Below, one piece after another: positions 21,699 to 39,089 of a stretch of DNA of 64,000 nucleotides (positions within the stretch are counted from its first letter, which is position 1; every line of letters starts with the position of its first letter). The DNA is from Eriocheir sinensis (Eukaryota > Arthropoda > Malacostraca > Decapoda > Varunidae): contig NC_066552.1 in assembly GCF_024679095.1 (NCBI RefSeq), positions 14,767,323 through 14,831,322 of the forward strand. Direction: 5' to 3'. Made by a program: the position numbers and the translations under genes. A model generated the notes under the pieces. It searched no databases and was not told where the DNA came from. It worked only from the letters and a program-made list of their open reading frames with translations.

Positions 21699-23944
21699 AT
21701 GGAACATCAAAGGATCAAGAGGGAGCGCCAGCCAAATTGGACGGAGGATGAGACCCTCTTTCTCTGTCAGCTGGTGTCAGAAAGAAAAAAAATAGTAATG
21801 GGGAAATTCAGCCCCTCATGCACAATAAGAGATAAACGGGCAGCTTGGGAAGCCATAACAAAATATATAAATGACGTCTTCCCCTCTTGCCAGAGGACTG
21901 TGTCCCAAGTTGAAAAAAAGTGGCAAAACACGCTATCAAACAAAAGAGCAGCGATAACTAATAGGAACATCTCTTCCCAGAAAACAGGTGAGTGTTGCAA
22001 CTTCATATTTTGGGGGGGAGGGTAAAAATGGTAACATAGTGCATAACAATGGTGGGTTTTACCAGGAAGTCACTTGATGGATTGGCCTGGCCCATGTTGT
22101 TATGGACTCACTCAAAACAAGTATTTGGTGTGGTCAGTTTCTATGCAAGTGGACATGTATTAAAATCTTAATGTCACTTAATTCTGCTCCTTCTGGTTTT
22201 ACTATATGGCTATGTGACATTGACACTGAATTTAGTGACTTGGAGAGGTGTGTTAACGCCTTTGGCAGTAAGTGTCTACCCATGATCGTGGGGTATTGCT
22301 GGAATGACTTTGTGTCATGACAGTGACTATGTGATGAAACTGATTCGAGGCCTATTACTAGCTTAATCTGTGAATGCTAAATGTAGCTAAATGGTCACGT
22401 GGCGCGCCTCCCAAATGTCTATCCTGTTCACAGGGCTGTGTCTGTACAAGACAACCTTGAGTGGAGGAGACCAAGGAGACGCCCACATGACTCATGGCTG
22501 GGGCAAGTCGATAGATCCTCCCAGGAGGTGGTTAGAATATTTTGCATAGCTAACAATTAGTACTTCCATACAAAAATAATTATCATTCAGGCATGAATTA
22601 TCCATTTTTACAGGTGGTGGCCCACCAGATGCTCCTCCTGCCAAGGACCCGGTGGAGGAGATTATAATGGATTTTGTGGGTGATAAAAATATCACTGTTC
22701 ATGGAATTCTGGGGATGGACTCCTCCAGGTTACAACTCGCAAATGAACTTATAGGGTATGTATTTCATCACTTGTAACTGCAATAGTCTTTCCTGTACTT
22801 GCTTCAAAATCTTGACTATGTTTGACTCATTCATTCCCCATATCTTCATTTTGGTGTTTGACATCAACATATGCATTTCATCTGTACTACATTCAACTTT
22901 ATCATCTTTCTTAAATTTTATAAAGTATGACCAAGTGACACCAGACTGTGCAGTGTCATTAAAAAACTGCCAAAATAATGTTAAGATAACATAAGTGGTT
23001 CCTGTCTTAACCCATCTTTATAAGTGCCATTCACTTTTTTTTTCCTCCTACCAAGCTTAAGGCATCTGTCACTTGACTCACTTCATTATGATGAGTACAG
23101 CTACATTCTCTCCATATTATTTATTTCATGAGGTGAATAGGATGTACTGATCTGATGATTTTTTATAGTTGAAAACAAAGTGGTTGTGGCACAAGTAACT
23201 ACTGTATGCTAATTTGTCTGCTGATTCATATGGGCCTGATGGTCGGCCCGAGCCCGTCATGGCACAGCCAATTGTTTATAGTGGCGCTATTATTATTGGC
23301 TCATGCTGCCCCCCGGAGCTCATTCTTGATTTCGCTTGTGCTGTACATCTTCCTCTAAAGTCCGGGTTGATAGGTGGTATTCAGGGCAGCACGTGGGTTG
23401 TCTTAGGCCACTCGGTGGTGACTGAAAAGGTTAGCGGCGGATTCGAACCCACACCATGGACAACGTGCCGAATGTAGGGCCAGCACGCTAACCACTCAGC
23501 CACCGCCTCCCTGTAATGAAACAAGTTGTATATAACTTACATAGCCAACAGTTAATCACTTTTTCAACAAATTCCAGTCTCATTTAAACTTCACATGTTA
23601 ATTGAAATAATTTTGTGTACTATTTCTAAAACCGCATTTTTTTTTTAAAGATCCACCAGAGGGGCAGAGGCAGAGGCAGAGGAGACACACGATGCTCTTG
23701 ACTTTCATGACTATTGCTTCCCGCAATCAACGCACCCACCGATACTGCCTCTTCCATCACCATCACCATCACCTTCACCACCACCACCACCACCACGCAG
23801 GACAGCAGATTTACAACCCCAAGGCAAGACTTAATGGATGGGGTTTTGGTTGCCATGAGGCAGGGGTGGGAGGCTTGCAGGGATCTTTGTAAAGAACAGG
23901 AAAAATATTATAGGGCTAAAAGAGAAGGAAATGGAAAACAATAA
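21699..23944 (+). CDS. Myb/SANT-like DNA-binding protein of a Harbinger element (3 exons)
   Basis: Exon 1 (21699-21987) encodes a Myb/SANT-like domain: PNWTEDETLFLCQLV, KRAAWEAITKYIN, VEKKWQNTLSNKR, with the spaced tryptophans of that fold. It ends in a consensus GTGAGT donor. Exon 2 (22614-22755) reads in phase into GGPPDAPP..VEEIIMDFVG and ends at GTATGT. Exon 3 (from 23651) continues with an acidic and proline-rich linker, then a charged helix MRQGWEACRDLCKEQEKYYR, ending at 23944. One base appears lost near 23818, because linker and C-terminal helix lie in different frames. Harbinger transposons typically carry such a Myb-like partner, thought to bring the transposase to the nucleus and the element ends. 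Transposase exons lie downstream (26558-26843). Confidence 0.7.
23214..23513 (-). mobile_element. tRNA-headed SINE in intron 2 of the Myb-like gene
   Basis: On the minus strand the 5' end (23513) starts GGAGGCGGTGGCTGAGTGG. TGGCTGAGTGGTTAGCG (23487-23503) serves as the A box and GGGTTCGAATCC (23439-23450) as the B box. The body continues about 220 bp to words shared with the fragment at 2934-3072 (GGCGCCACTATAAACA, GACCATCAGGCCC). The source tRNA is not clear; the leader resembles a Leu/Ser-type class. Confidence 0.8.
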
Positions 23945-24489
23945 AAAATTATTAATCCTCACAACATTACAAGTCATTTCTTTCTGGCATTTTTTAAAGC
24001 CATATCATATTATTTCACCATATACAGTCTTGTTGGATATGAGGCATGGAGGCAGATGAAGGTTAAAAACATTACAAACTAATTTTCCTTTTCAGATAAA
24101 GATATCCTTTCGATGATCCTTCATGAATTACACAGTCATTTCAGAGTGTTGATGCTATTTATAAATACATGGTACTACAACAGCGTCTATATAACTAAGG
24201 CGTGTAATCCCTTTCATTTTCTCGGACACACACTCTCAGATTCCATGTCTCATGCACATCCCGCCCCTCCCGCCTCTCTCTCTATCTATCTGGGAGTGGA
24301 TGTCTGAGTAAATGAAAGGGGTTACACACCCTAGTTATACAGACACCGTTGTAATAACCAGCATTTATAATTTGCATAAACATTCTGAAATGAATATGTA
24401 CTTCAGGAAGGATCATCAGAAGGGCAATCTTTATCTAAAAAAGGAAGATTTGTTTGAATTATTTAACCTTTATTTGCCTCCATGCCTCA

Positions 24490-25290
24490 TATATAACAAC
24501 ACTTTATATGCAGAAATGCTTTAAAATAATATTTAACATGATGCATATTCACTTTACTTGTGTGCACCTGGAATTTTGCCAGGCATTAATTAAAGGGGTC
24601 AGTTATGCATGCTGAAATGGTTTATAATAATAGGTAACATGATGGACATTCACTTTGCTTGTGTGCACCTAGAATTTTGCCAGGCATTAATTAAAGGGGT
24701 CAGTTATGCATGCTGAAATGGTTTATAACAACAGGTAACATGATGGATATTCACTTTGCTTGTGTGCACCTAGAATTTTGCCAGGCATTAATTAAAGGGG
24801 TCAGTTATGCATGCTGAAATGGTTTATAACAACAGGTAACATGATGGATATTCACTTTGCTTGTGTGCACCTAGAATTTTGCCAGGCATTAATTAAAGGG
24901 GTCAGTTATGCATGCTGAAATGGTTTATAACAACAGGTAACATGATGGATATTCACTTTGCTTGTGTGCACCTAGAATTTTGCCAGGCATTAATTAAAGG
25001 GGTCAGTTATGCATGCTGAAATGGTTTATAACAACAGGTAACATGATGGATATTCACTTTGCTTGTGTGCACCTAGAATTTTGCCAGGCATTAATTAAAG
25101 GGGTCAGTTATGCATGCTGAAATGGTTTATAATAATAGGTAACATGATGGATATTGGTATCTTTGCTTGTGTGCACCTAGAATTTTGCCAGGCATGAATG
25201 AAAGCTGTCAATTGTGCATGCTGAAATGGTTTATAATAACATGTAACATGATGGATATTGGTATCTTTGCTTGTGTGCCAGTACAACTCT
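24490..25290. repeat. 101-bp minisatellite, 7-8 copies
   Basis: Copies anchored on GATGGA occur at 24641, 24742, 24843, 24944, 25045, 25146 and 25250: five exact 101-bp steps and then one of 104 bp. Each unit contains TTGTGTGCACCTAGAATTTT, GCCAGGCATTAATTAAAGGG and ATGCATGCTGAAATGG. Inner copies are nearly identical and the outer ones more diverged. Confidence 0.97.
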
Positions 25291-25659
25291 CTCTTCATGA
25301 AGTGTGAATCTCAGAGATGTTCGTAAAGTGTTCATTAAAGGATTATAATTCTTTTTAATTACTTTAATTTACCTATTTTTATAATTTATAGTCTTTAGAT
25401 TTATTAACTACTGATAGCTACTAAAAAGGCAATAATTCAAATGGGCATTTAACAACTGAGGTTTAAAAATCAGATGACCAATACAGGAATAGCAAGAAAG
25501 TAAAGCAAACAATATAAATAAAACAATAAGCATGAAAACTGGCCATATAGTACACTATACTTAGTTTGTATGTGGATGTGGTTGAACAAAGCTCCATGTT
25601 GGCACGACTATGCTAGAGCAGCTTGGTGGTTGTTGAACTCCCAGCTTCCGCCCCTGCCA

Positions 25660-25990
25660 TGGATACACAGAAGGTACGCCCCTGCTCCCACATTGATGAT
25701 GACAGACTTGGTGAGGAGGACCTTGGAAAGTCCTACAATGAGGAGCAAGTCCATCAGAACTGAGATGAAGGTGGTGAAAACATTGAGGTATTTGGCCACG
25801 GACAAGATGCAGCAATGTGGCAGTGATGACCTTGAACCCTTGCAGCCTACCATTAGTTGTGTGATTACTCTAATTACCCATGGCAGCAGCAGGCATACCA
25901 GGCATTGTTGGGGCCACAGATGGCACTTCGCATTAGAGATGTGGCACAAAAGGAGTATGAAGAAGAGTATCTGAATCGAAAAAAGTACCA
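25660..25990 (+). pseudogene. Harbinger transposase N-terminal fragment
   Basis: In the 25570-25974 frame, EMKVVKTLRYLATDKMQQCG followed by QPTISCVITLI is a helix-turn-helix of the HARBI1/PIF transposase type. In the next frame the text IPGIVGATDGT (about 25896) corresponds to the GxxDGT block holding the first catalytic Asp, followed by another shift into RDVAQKEYEEEYLNRKKYH. The middle of the enzyme is missing and the fragment stops at a dispersed repeat near 26000. It lies on the opposite strand to the C-terminal exon at 26558, so the two pieces are not one collinear gene. Confidence 0.7.
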
Positions 25991-26004
25991 CACACTCAGG
26001 TGTT

Positions 26005-26165
26005 TGCAAGAAGAGCTGTAGATCCATCTCTGGAATGCTGTGTCCCTCACAGGGGCAGCGTTTTCCCATGGGACGGAGTAGATCTCTGTTGGCCACCTTG
26101 CGAGAGCTACCACAGCACTTGCCTGACTGGTGGGACCTTAGTGTCGTGCCCTGAAATACAAGTAT
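26005..26165 (-). mobile_element. Unclassified ~180-bp dispersed repeat, copy 2
   Basis: Aligns with 14352-14545 (shared AGCTG..GATCCATCTCTGG at one end and CCCTGAAATA..AGTA at the other). The minus-strand reading PEMDLQLFLQ matches PEMDPQLLLQ in the other copy. Its nature is unknown. Confidence 0.5.
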
Positions 26166-26557
26166 TAGAGTATGTAAAATCATATAACAATAATGCCATC
26201 CAATTCTTTTATCACCAGATGAAAGATTTTTTTTTTAAACAATGATTATCTTTGGAGAATAAAAAAAGTAACAGAGGCAAGCATTATTTTTTTGTGTTTG
26301 TGAAGTACAATTTGCTGTTTCAATAAACTATCTATTAAGGTATTTGTCCAGTGATATAATTGACACTTGATTACTAAAAACACACACACAAAAAAGAAAA
26401 TTTGCATTGAGTGGTACAGGCAGAGAACAATACATCCTCATAACAGTTGTCCTCAAAATCATTCAAAAGAGATGTAATAAGGTGTTAAAAATAAATGTTA
26501 TAAAGGATCTTTAAAAGAAACAATGTGTGTAAAAATAAACTACCAATTTAAACATGC
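26166..26557. other. Untranslated Harbinger flank
   Basis: No coding signal. The part from about 26330 is shared with the relic at 17030, so it belongs to the same element family (3' flank of the transposase exon). Confidence 0.45.
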
Positions 26558-26843
26558 TCACCCAAAGTGAAGTGCAGCAAAGTCATCCCTGTAGCGAATA
26601 CCATCTTGAGGTCGCTCCAGGGCCTCCTCATTGACCTCACCATGATAATCCTCAGGGAGAGGAGGAAGATCTTCTAGCAACAGCATATTTCTATCTTTGC
26701 AAATGTTGTGCAGAACAGCACAGACTGCAATGATTTTGCATGTTTTCTTGGGGTCAAGTCTGATTTCCCCATGCAAAATGTGGAAGCGTCGTTTCAGCTG
26801 ACCAATACCCCTCTCAACTACACTTCTTGTTTTCTTGTGGGCA
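26558..26843 (-). CDS. Harbinger (HARBI1/PIF-type) transposase, last exon
   Basis: On the minus strand an acceptor TTTGCAG (to 26844) opens an exon encoding [20 protein letters not shown] then [16 protein letters not shown], ending ALHFG and a stop at 26558. VERxIGxLKRRF carries the catalytic Glu of the DDE triad, and AVCAVLHN is the typical C-terminal signature of HARBI1-like nucleases. This exon is open throughout. Upstream exons are not found beyond 26900, where a CR1-like LINE lies, so the gene is truncated. It converges on the Myb-like gene at 21699-23944, which I infer to be its partner. Confidence 0.8.
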
Positions 26844-26904
26844 CTGCAAATAGATACACTATGATTGAAAAGGCTGCAATACTTGACCTATAACAAACAT
26901 TATA

Positions 26905-28020
26905 AAACAATGGATTCACGAAAGGTAGGTCATGCCTCACCAATCTCTTGTCCTTTTACAATAAAGTATTTGAGGCGGTAGACATATATGAAAATTATGA
27001 TGTAATCTATCTTGGTTTTAGTAAAGCATTTGACAAAGTTCCTCACCGACGACTGTTGCTTAAACTACAGGCTCACGGAGTAGAGGGTAAAGTTTTGAGC
27101 TGGGTCACGGCGTGGCTTAGCAATAGGAAACAAAGAGTGCAAATCAATGGTAAAAGATCTGACTGGGGATGTGTTACGAGTGGGGTCCCACAATGTTTGG
27201 TTTTAGGTCCACTTTTGTTTATTATTTATATCAATGACTTAGAGAATAAGTAGTGATGTCAGTAAGTTTGCAGATGATACCAAGATCGGTAGAGTAATTG
27301 ATTCAGATCAGGACGCTAGTATTCTCCAGGATGAACTAAACAGATTGTATGACTGGGCGGATAAATGGCAGATGGAGTTCAATGTAGGGAAGTGCAGTAT
27401 TCTGAGTGTAAGTAGGAACAACCCCTCACATAACTATTGCTTAAATGACACTTCCATAAGCAGATCTGGATGCGAGAGGGATTTAGGGGTCTTAGTGTGC
27501 TCTAATCTCCGCCCAAGGGCACAATGCATTCAAGCTAGAAATCGAGCAAACAGGGTACTGGGATTTATTTCAAGGAGTGTAAGTAACAGAAGCGCCTACG
27601 TCTTCCTCAAACGATATTTTTAGCATTAGTTAGACCTCATCTTGATTATGCGGTTCAGTTCTGGTCACCTTACTATAGAATGGATATCAAAATGTTAGAA
27701 TCGGTGCAAAGGAGGATGATTCAGGGGCTGAGAAACTTGCCATTCGAGAAAAGACTCAAACAGTTAAAGTTGCATTCTCTAAAAAGGCGAAGGGTGCGTG
27801 GAGACATGATCGAGGTTTATAAATGGATGAATGGCTTTAATAAGGGGGATATTCATAAGAGGTAGAACCGGGTAGGACACGAAGTAATGGGTTTAAACTG
27901 GATAAATTCAGATTCAACAGGGACATAGGCAGAAATTGGTTTACTAACAGGGTTGTGGATGAGTGGAATAGGCTTAGCAGTCATGTGGTGAGTGCCAATA
28001 CAATTGTAACATTAAAAAGG
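26905..28020 (+). mobile_element. CR1-like LINE, 5'-truncated RT
   Basis: Begins abruptly with NGFTKGRSCLTNLLSF, then IYLGFSKAFDKVPHRRL (motif A; the first Asp is Gly here), SGVPQCLVLGPLLF (motif B, QG changed to QC) and a stop at 27251. In the next frame come SKFADDTK (motif C) and WADKWQMEFNVGKCSILSV; after further shifts LESVQRRMIQGLRNL and VRGDMIEVYKWMNG. The end near 28020 (DEWNRLSSHVV) lacks the ATGTTCTTATG-type tail seen in the relative at 55930-56250. Catalytic and frame damage make it inactive. Confidence 0.85.
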
Positions 28021-28510
28021 AGTCAAAGAGAAAAAGGTGAATTGAAAGGTACGAGGAGGGAGCGGAAGTGGGCAATAATGACAAAGGGAGATAGAATAAG
28101 GAGTTAGAAAAAAAAATATTCCGATGACCAGGAGTAAAAAGTAAAAAAAAAAATAATGGCGAATAGAGTTATGTAAGAGGAGGTAGAAGTGGGAAATGTT
28201 GACATAGGGAGGAAGAAAAAGGGTGCGTGTGCAAGAAAAAAATGCGACGATCATGAGGAGAGTATAGGAATAGAAGAGAAAAGTATATGGTGAATCGAAA
28301 GGTAAAAAGAGGGAAAAATTGAGAAGGAAGTAAGATTTGGGGAACATTGCCACGACTCGAGGCAGAAAGTGTGCAAAGGAAAATACCGACGATTAAGCTG
28401 AACAATGAAAGAACTAAGACAAAATACCTGACGTCAAGAGGATCAGGTTGTGAAAGAGAATAGTCATAATGCATAAGGTAAAACAAGGCTAATGGAAATG
28501 GTGATTGTGG
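28021..28510. repeat. Purine-rich degenerate ~135-bp repeat, about 3 copies
   Basis: Blocks like GAGGAGG.AG.GGAAGTGGG followed by ..AATG.TGACA.AGGGAG occur near 28051, 28179 and 28320, alternating with AAAAA..GCGACGAT words. The minus-strand open frames over this interval (Phe/Leu-rich) reflect the purine bias. No gene. Confidence 0.45.
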
Positions 28511-29310
28511 TATAGTCCGTTTCATTCCGTCTGTCTACCAACAGAGCGGGAATTTTGATGGATGTGGCACCTGCGCATTTCTAGTTCGTGAATACGTGAA
28601 AATCAACTGTTGTGATAGACATTCAAGCTTATTTTTCAATAATATATTTGAATATTTATGTGTACAAAAAACAGTCAGTCATTTGCATCGAAAATCTAAC
28701 ATACAAGCACAGGAAAAGACAAACTTTTATCAAACAACATAGTCACATCATGCTCGAACGATCTGTGGTTTTCAAATTCATTGATTGATGGCTCATTTCA
28801 GGTATATTAAAAGACATCTAGCCCTGCAAGCGCATGTAAATGATATCTTAATAATTTACTGGAAGTAAATTATGATTATTAATCGAAATAACATGAAATA
28901 GTAAATAATAATTGTTGAATGCGAAGAGAGGCTATTTAGAATATTAGGCTACCCGTGCTGTTTACATGCAACACATCAAATTCCTTATATATACACACTT
29001 CCAGAGTCAGATGTCACTATGTACCTGAATGAGATGAAAAATGGGAATCTGAAAGGCTATGAATCGTTCGAGTATGATCAGACTATACTGTTTGATATAC
29101 AAATTATTCTTCCGTGTGCTTGTATGGTAGATTATCGATGCAAATTGGAACGTTTGCGGTTCATAGAAAAGGACGCTTTTTTTTTGTATACACGAACATT
29201 AAGGTATATCCCTGAAAATATAAAGTTGATCTTCACGCAATCACGGACTAACAATGCGCAGGTGCCACATGTACGTTCGTGAGTGGACAGACGGAATGAA
29301 ACGGACTATA
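28511..29310. mobile_element. 800-bp MITE with 25-bp perfect TIRs
   Basis: The ends are exact inverted repeats: TATAGTCCGTTTCATTCCG at 28511 and its complement ending at 29310, 25 bases perfect. Beyond that, a second inverted block (GTGGCACCTGCGCATT near 28563 and AATGCGCAGGTGCCAC near 29253, with AAAATCAACT/AGTTGATCTT inward) extends the similarity to about 110 bp per side. The outermost TA (or TATA) on both sides fits a TA target duplication as made by Tc1/mariner-type transposases. The only open frame inside (29019-29282, 87 codons) is unrecognised, so it is non-autonomous. Confidence 0.85.
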
Positions 29311-29763
29311 GTGTTGATGATGATGATAATGGTGGTGGTGGTGGTGGTGCAGGCGGTAATGATGTTGACTGTGGTGGTGGTGTCTGCCTGGCTGGCTGGC
29401 TGGTCGTCCCCTTTGACATTCACTTTTCTATTAATTTTATGCATCAGCGAAAACATAATATGTTTTTTAATGGTGAAATTTTATTTGTCCAGCTGATGCC
29501 GCGTCGCTCGTCTGCCTGGCGTTAGACTGTGTTGCAGTGTATATTATTATTTTATCATTTTTATTATTATCAACATTTTCATTATCATTCACTTAGCAGA
29601 ATATGTATAACAAGAACATAAGGAGTCTCCAAGATGTCAGTAAGCAGAGAATTAAATCTCTTGTCAGACTAACCCCGCCCGACCTTACCCAGGAATTCAT
29701 ATTACTTTTTATTTTTTTATTTTTGTTATGATAATTATTTTTTATTACTATTGTCATTATTAC

Positions 29764-29850
<87 letters not shown>

Positions 29851-30530
29851 CAATATTTATTTCTCCTTCCTCTGTCAATCCTTCATTTGTATTTTTTCTT
29901 CCTCCCTTTCCATTATATGGTCATTTTAGATGCTTTTTTTTACCATCATAGAACATTAAAATTTTATTACCATTATCACCTATTAATACTGTTATCATTA
30001 GTATTCATTATCACAGAACACTTATCATTAGCATCATTGTCAGCAGTCTCCTCATTATCCCTATATTCTCCATCTCTCTGCATCAACAAAGAAAGAACTT
30101 ATCATCCATTACAATACCTTTTATTATTCATTCTTGTATTAATCATCAAAGTCCGTCTCTGTATCATTCACGAGCGCTGCAATGTATTGTCTTTGTTTCC
30201 ATTTCGCATTCCATTAACCTTTGTATCGACATCCCATTCGCTACGTCACGCCTATTAACACACTCACAGGAAGGACACACGCCGCTTCCCATTCTCTCCC
30301 TCTCTAAAGCCCTGTCACGCGACCCTATACAGAGTAGTACACGGTGGGCGCTTTTCCCTCGAGTTAGTTGAGGCATCAAATTGTATGTTTTCTTGTCTGG
30401 GTGAGCAACGGCGGTGGTGATGATCAACAGTGGTTGTTGTAATGATGGTGGTGGCCATGGTGGTAGTTGGTGTGGTGGTGGGGGTAGTACCAACGGTGGT
30501 AGTAGTGCAGTAGTAGGGACAGTAACATCA
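29311..30530. other. Microsatellite-rich spacer
   Basis: Contains GGT/GAT-rich repeats (29318-29385), a (TTA)n run followed by (GTA)n (29768-29850), ATT/ATC-rich DNA and another GGTGGT/GTAGTAG tract (30405-30530) that forms the left flank of the P element. No gene recognised. Confidence 0.5.
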
Positions 30531-30572
30531 GCAGTAATCAAGGATAGTATAAGAGTAGAGGATGGATGAACA
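30531..30572 (+). repeat. P element left end: 8-bp target duplication + 34-bp TIR
   Basis: GCAGTAAT at 30531-30538, then the TIR 30539-30572, identical to the complement of 46554-46587. The start codon of the transposase lies only 121 bp farther on. Confidence 0.93.
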
Positions 30573-30692
30573 ATGCGGTACATATCGCGATGAAGTGTGT
30601 GGCGATATGCCTCTGTTAGATGGCAGCACCGGCGGTTCCTTGCTCAGTCTACTCCGGTCACCCAGTGAGGTCGCATCTCTTTTTTTGAAAAC

Positions 30693-37730
<7,038 letters not shown>

Positions 37731-38083
37731 ATATTGTTAAGGCTGAAAGTTTCAAATTCAATCATTTAAATTTCTTTTCATTATGATTTCTTTTTTCTTC
37801 CATTACCTTTTCATGTTACCTATAACTCCTAGTTTAAGACATATGTAAATATTAATATACTGTCATTAATAACAATCCCATGATTTACAAATTTCTGTGT
37901 TCTGCGAAACACTGCAAAATATATTAATATCCATCTTTTACCATATAATCATAATCTGCATTTAATTTGTTACTCAAATTATGTAAGAACAGTTTTTACT
38001 AACTTTGTGAAATGTCTTAGTTCATATTTCTAGTAATAGTAAGAAACATTCATAATCTGCCCTTATACATTGTTGTTATGTAG
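37731..38083. other. 3' untranslated part of the P element
   Basis: AT-rich, no gene. It resumes after the nested element at 45812, so the 3' region of the P element is split. Confidence 0.5.
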
Positions 38084-38283
38084 CAGTGGTTCCCAAACTT
38101 ACTGTGCTCGTTGCCCATTTTTCATACAATATACTTGTCCATGGCCCACCACCCACCTCCAAGGATAACCAATGGCCATAATGATTGTCCACAGGCCTCA
38201 ACCTTTTACACTCAAGCAGATCATGTCATTTTACTAAATATGTTCTAGAAATTAACAAAGATGCTGTAATGGCGCAAATCACT

Positions 38284-39089
38284 AAATCAGTTTGAGCTGC
38301 CAGATTCACCAGATAAAATAATTTTTCAGAGAAAATGGGGAGAACTTGATCTCATTTTTCTATGTACATTTTGTTGTCATTAAACTGAAATATAGAATTA
38401 TTACAACATTCCCACACATTAATATATGACATAAAGACTAAAATAATGAAAATCATTGTAAAAACATATCCTGTCTCCTTGGACTGTCTGTTTTCCCGGG
38501 ACAAATTATTATTTTATGTATTGAAGAGTTTAACTCAATGTTTGATTATTTTTTTCTTAATATACATTTTTATAAGATAATTTATTTACACAAAACCGAC
38601 AAATACTTTTTTTTTTTACCATTAATGGTATTTAATAACAAGGATGAGATTGTCCACCGTACCACCAAAACAATAACAAATCGTACGCAAAGGCTTATCC
38701 CACGCCTACTACTGGACTAGACTGGACGCGTTCTACTTGCTGTACCTTACCTGTATTGCTGCTCTTCACTTGCTGTTTCATTTTTGCTGATATCAAACCC
38801 CAGGTACGTAAACTTAACTTCCTCTTACTAGGCTGTTATCGTAGGTCCAGTGGCACTCATTAATAGTACCGTGAACTCTTCAGTAGGTCCCAATGTAATT
38901 CTATATATAAACTGTGGTCACATATCCTTATTTCTCTTTCATTCAACATCTTGCATGGGTCTTTGGAGACCAACAGTGGAGAACCTGGTCACAAGCCCTA
39001 ATGTTACCTGTGTACTCTTCCAGGTTCCAATCCACGACCGAACTAGCCCCCTAAAGCACACCAGCTGACACTCAAGCAGTCCCGAGGTC
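38284..39089. other. 5' region of the nested element, no gene
   Basis: AT-rich DNA up to the start codon of the SAP-SWIM-YqaJ gene at 39090; the 72-codon open frame at 38850 is unsupported. Confidence 0.4.

Noticed and set aside
38850..39068. 72-codon open frame upstream of the SAP-SWIM-YqaJ gene as an additional exon
   Set aside because: No domain, and the SAP start at 39090 is a natural N-terminus; not needed.
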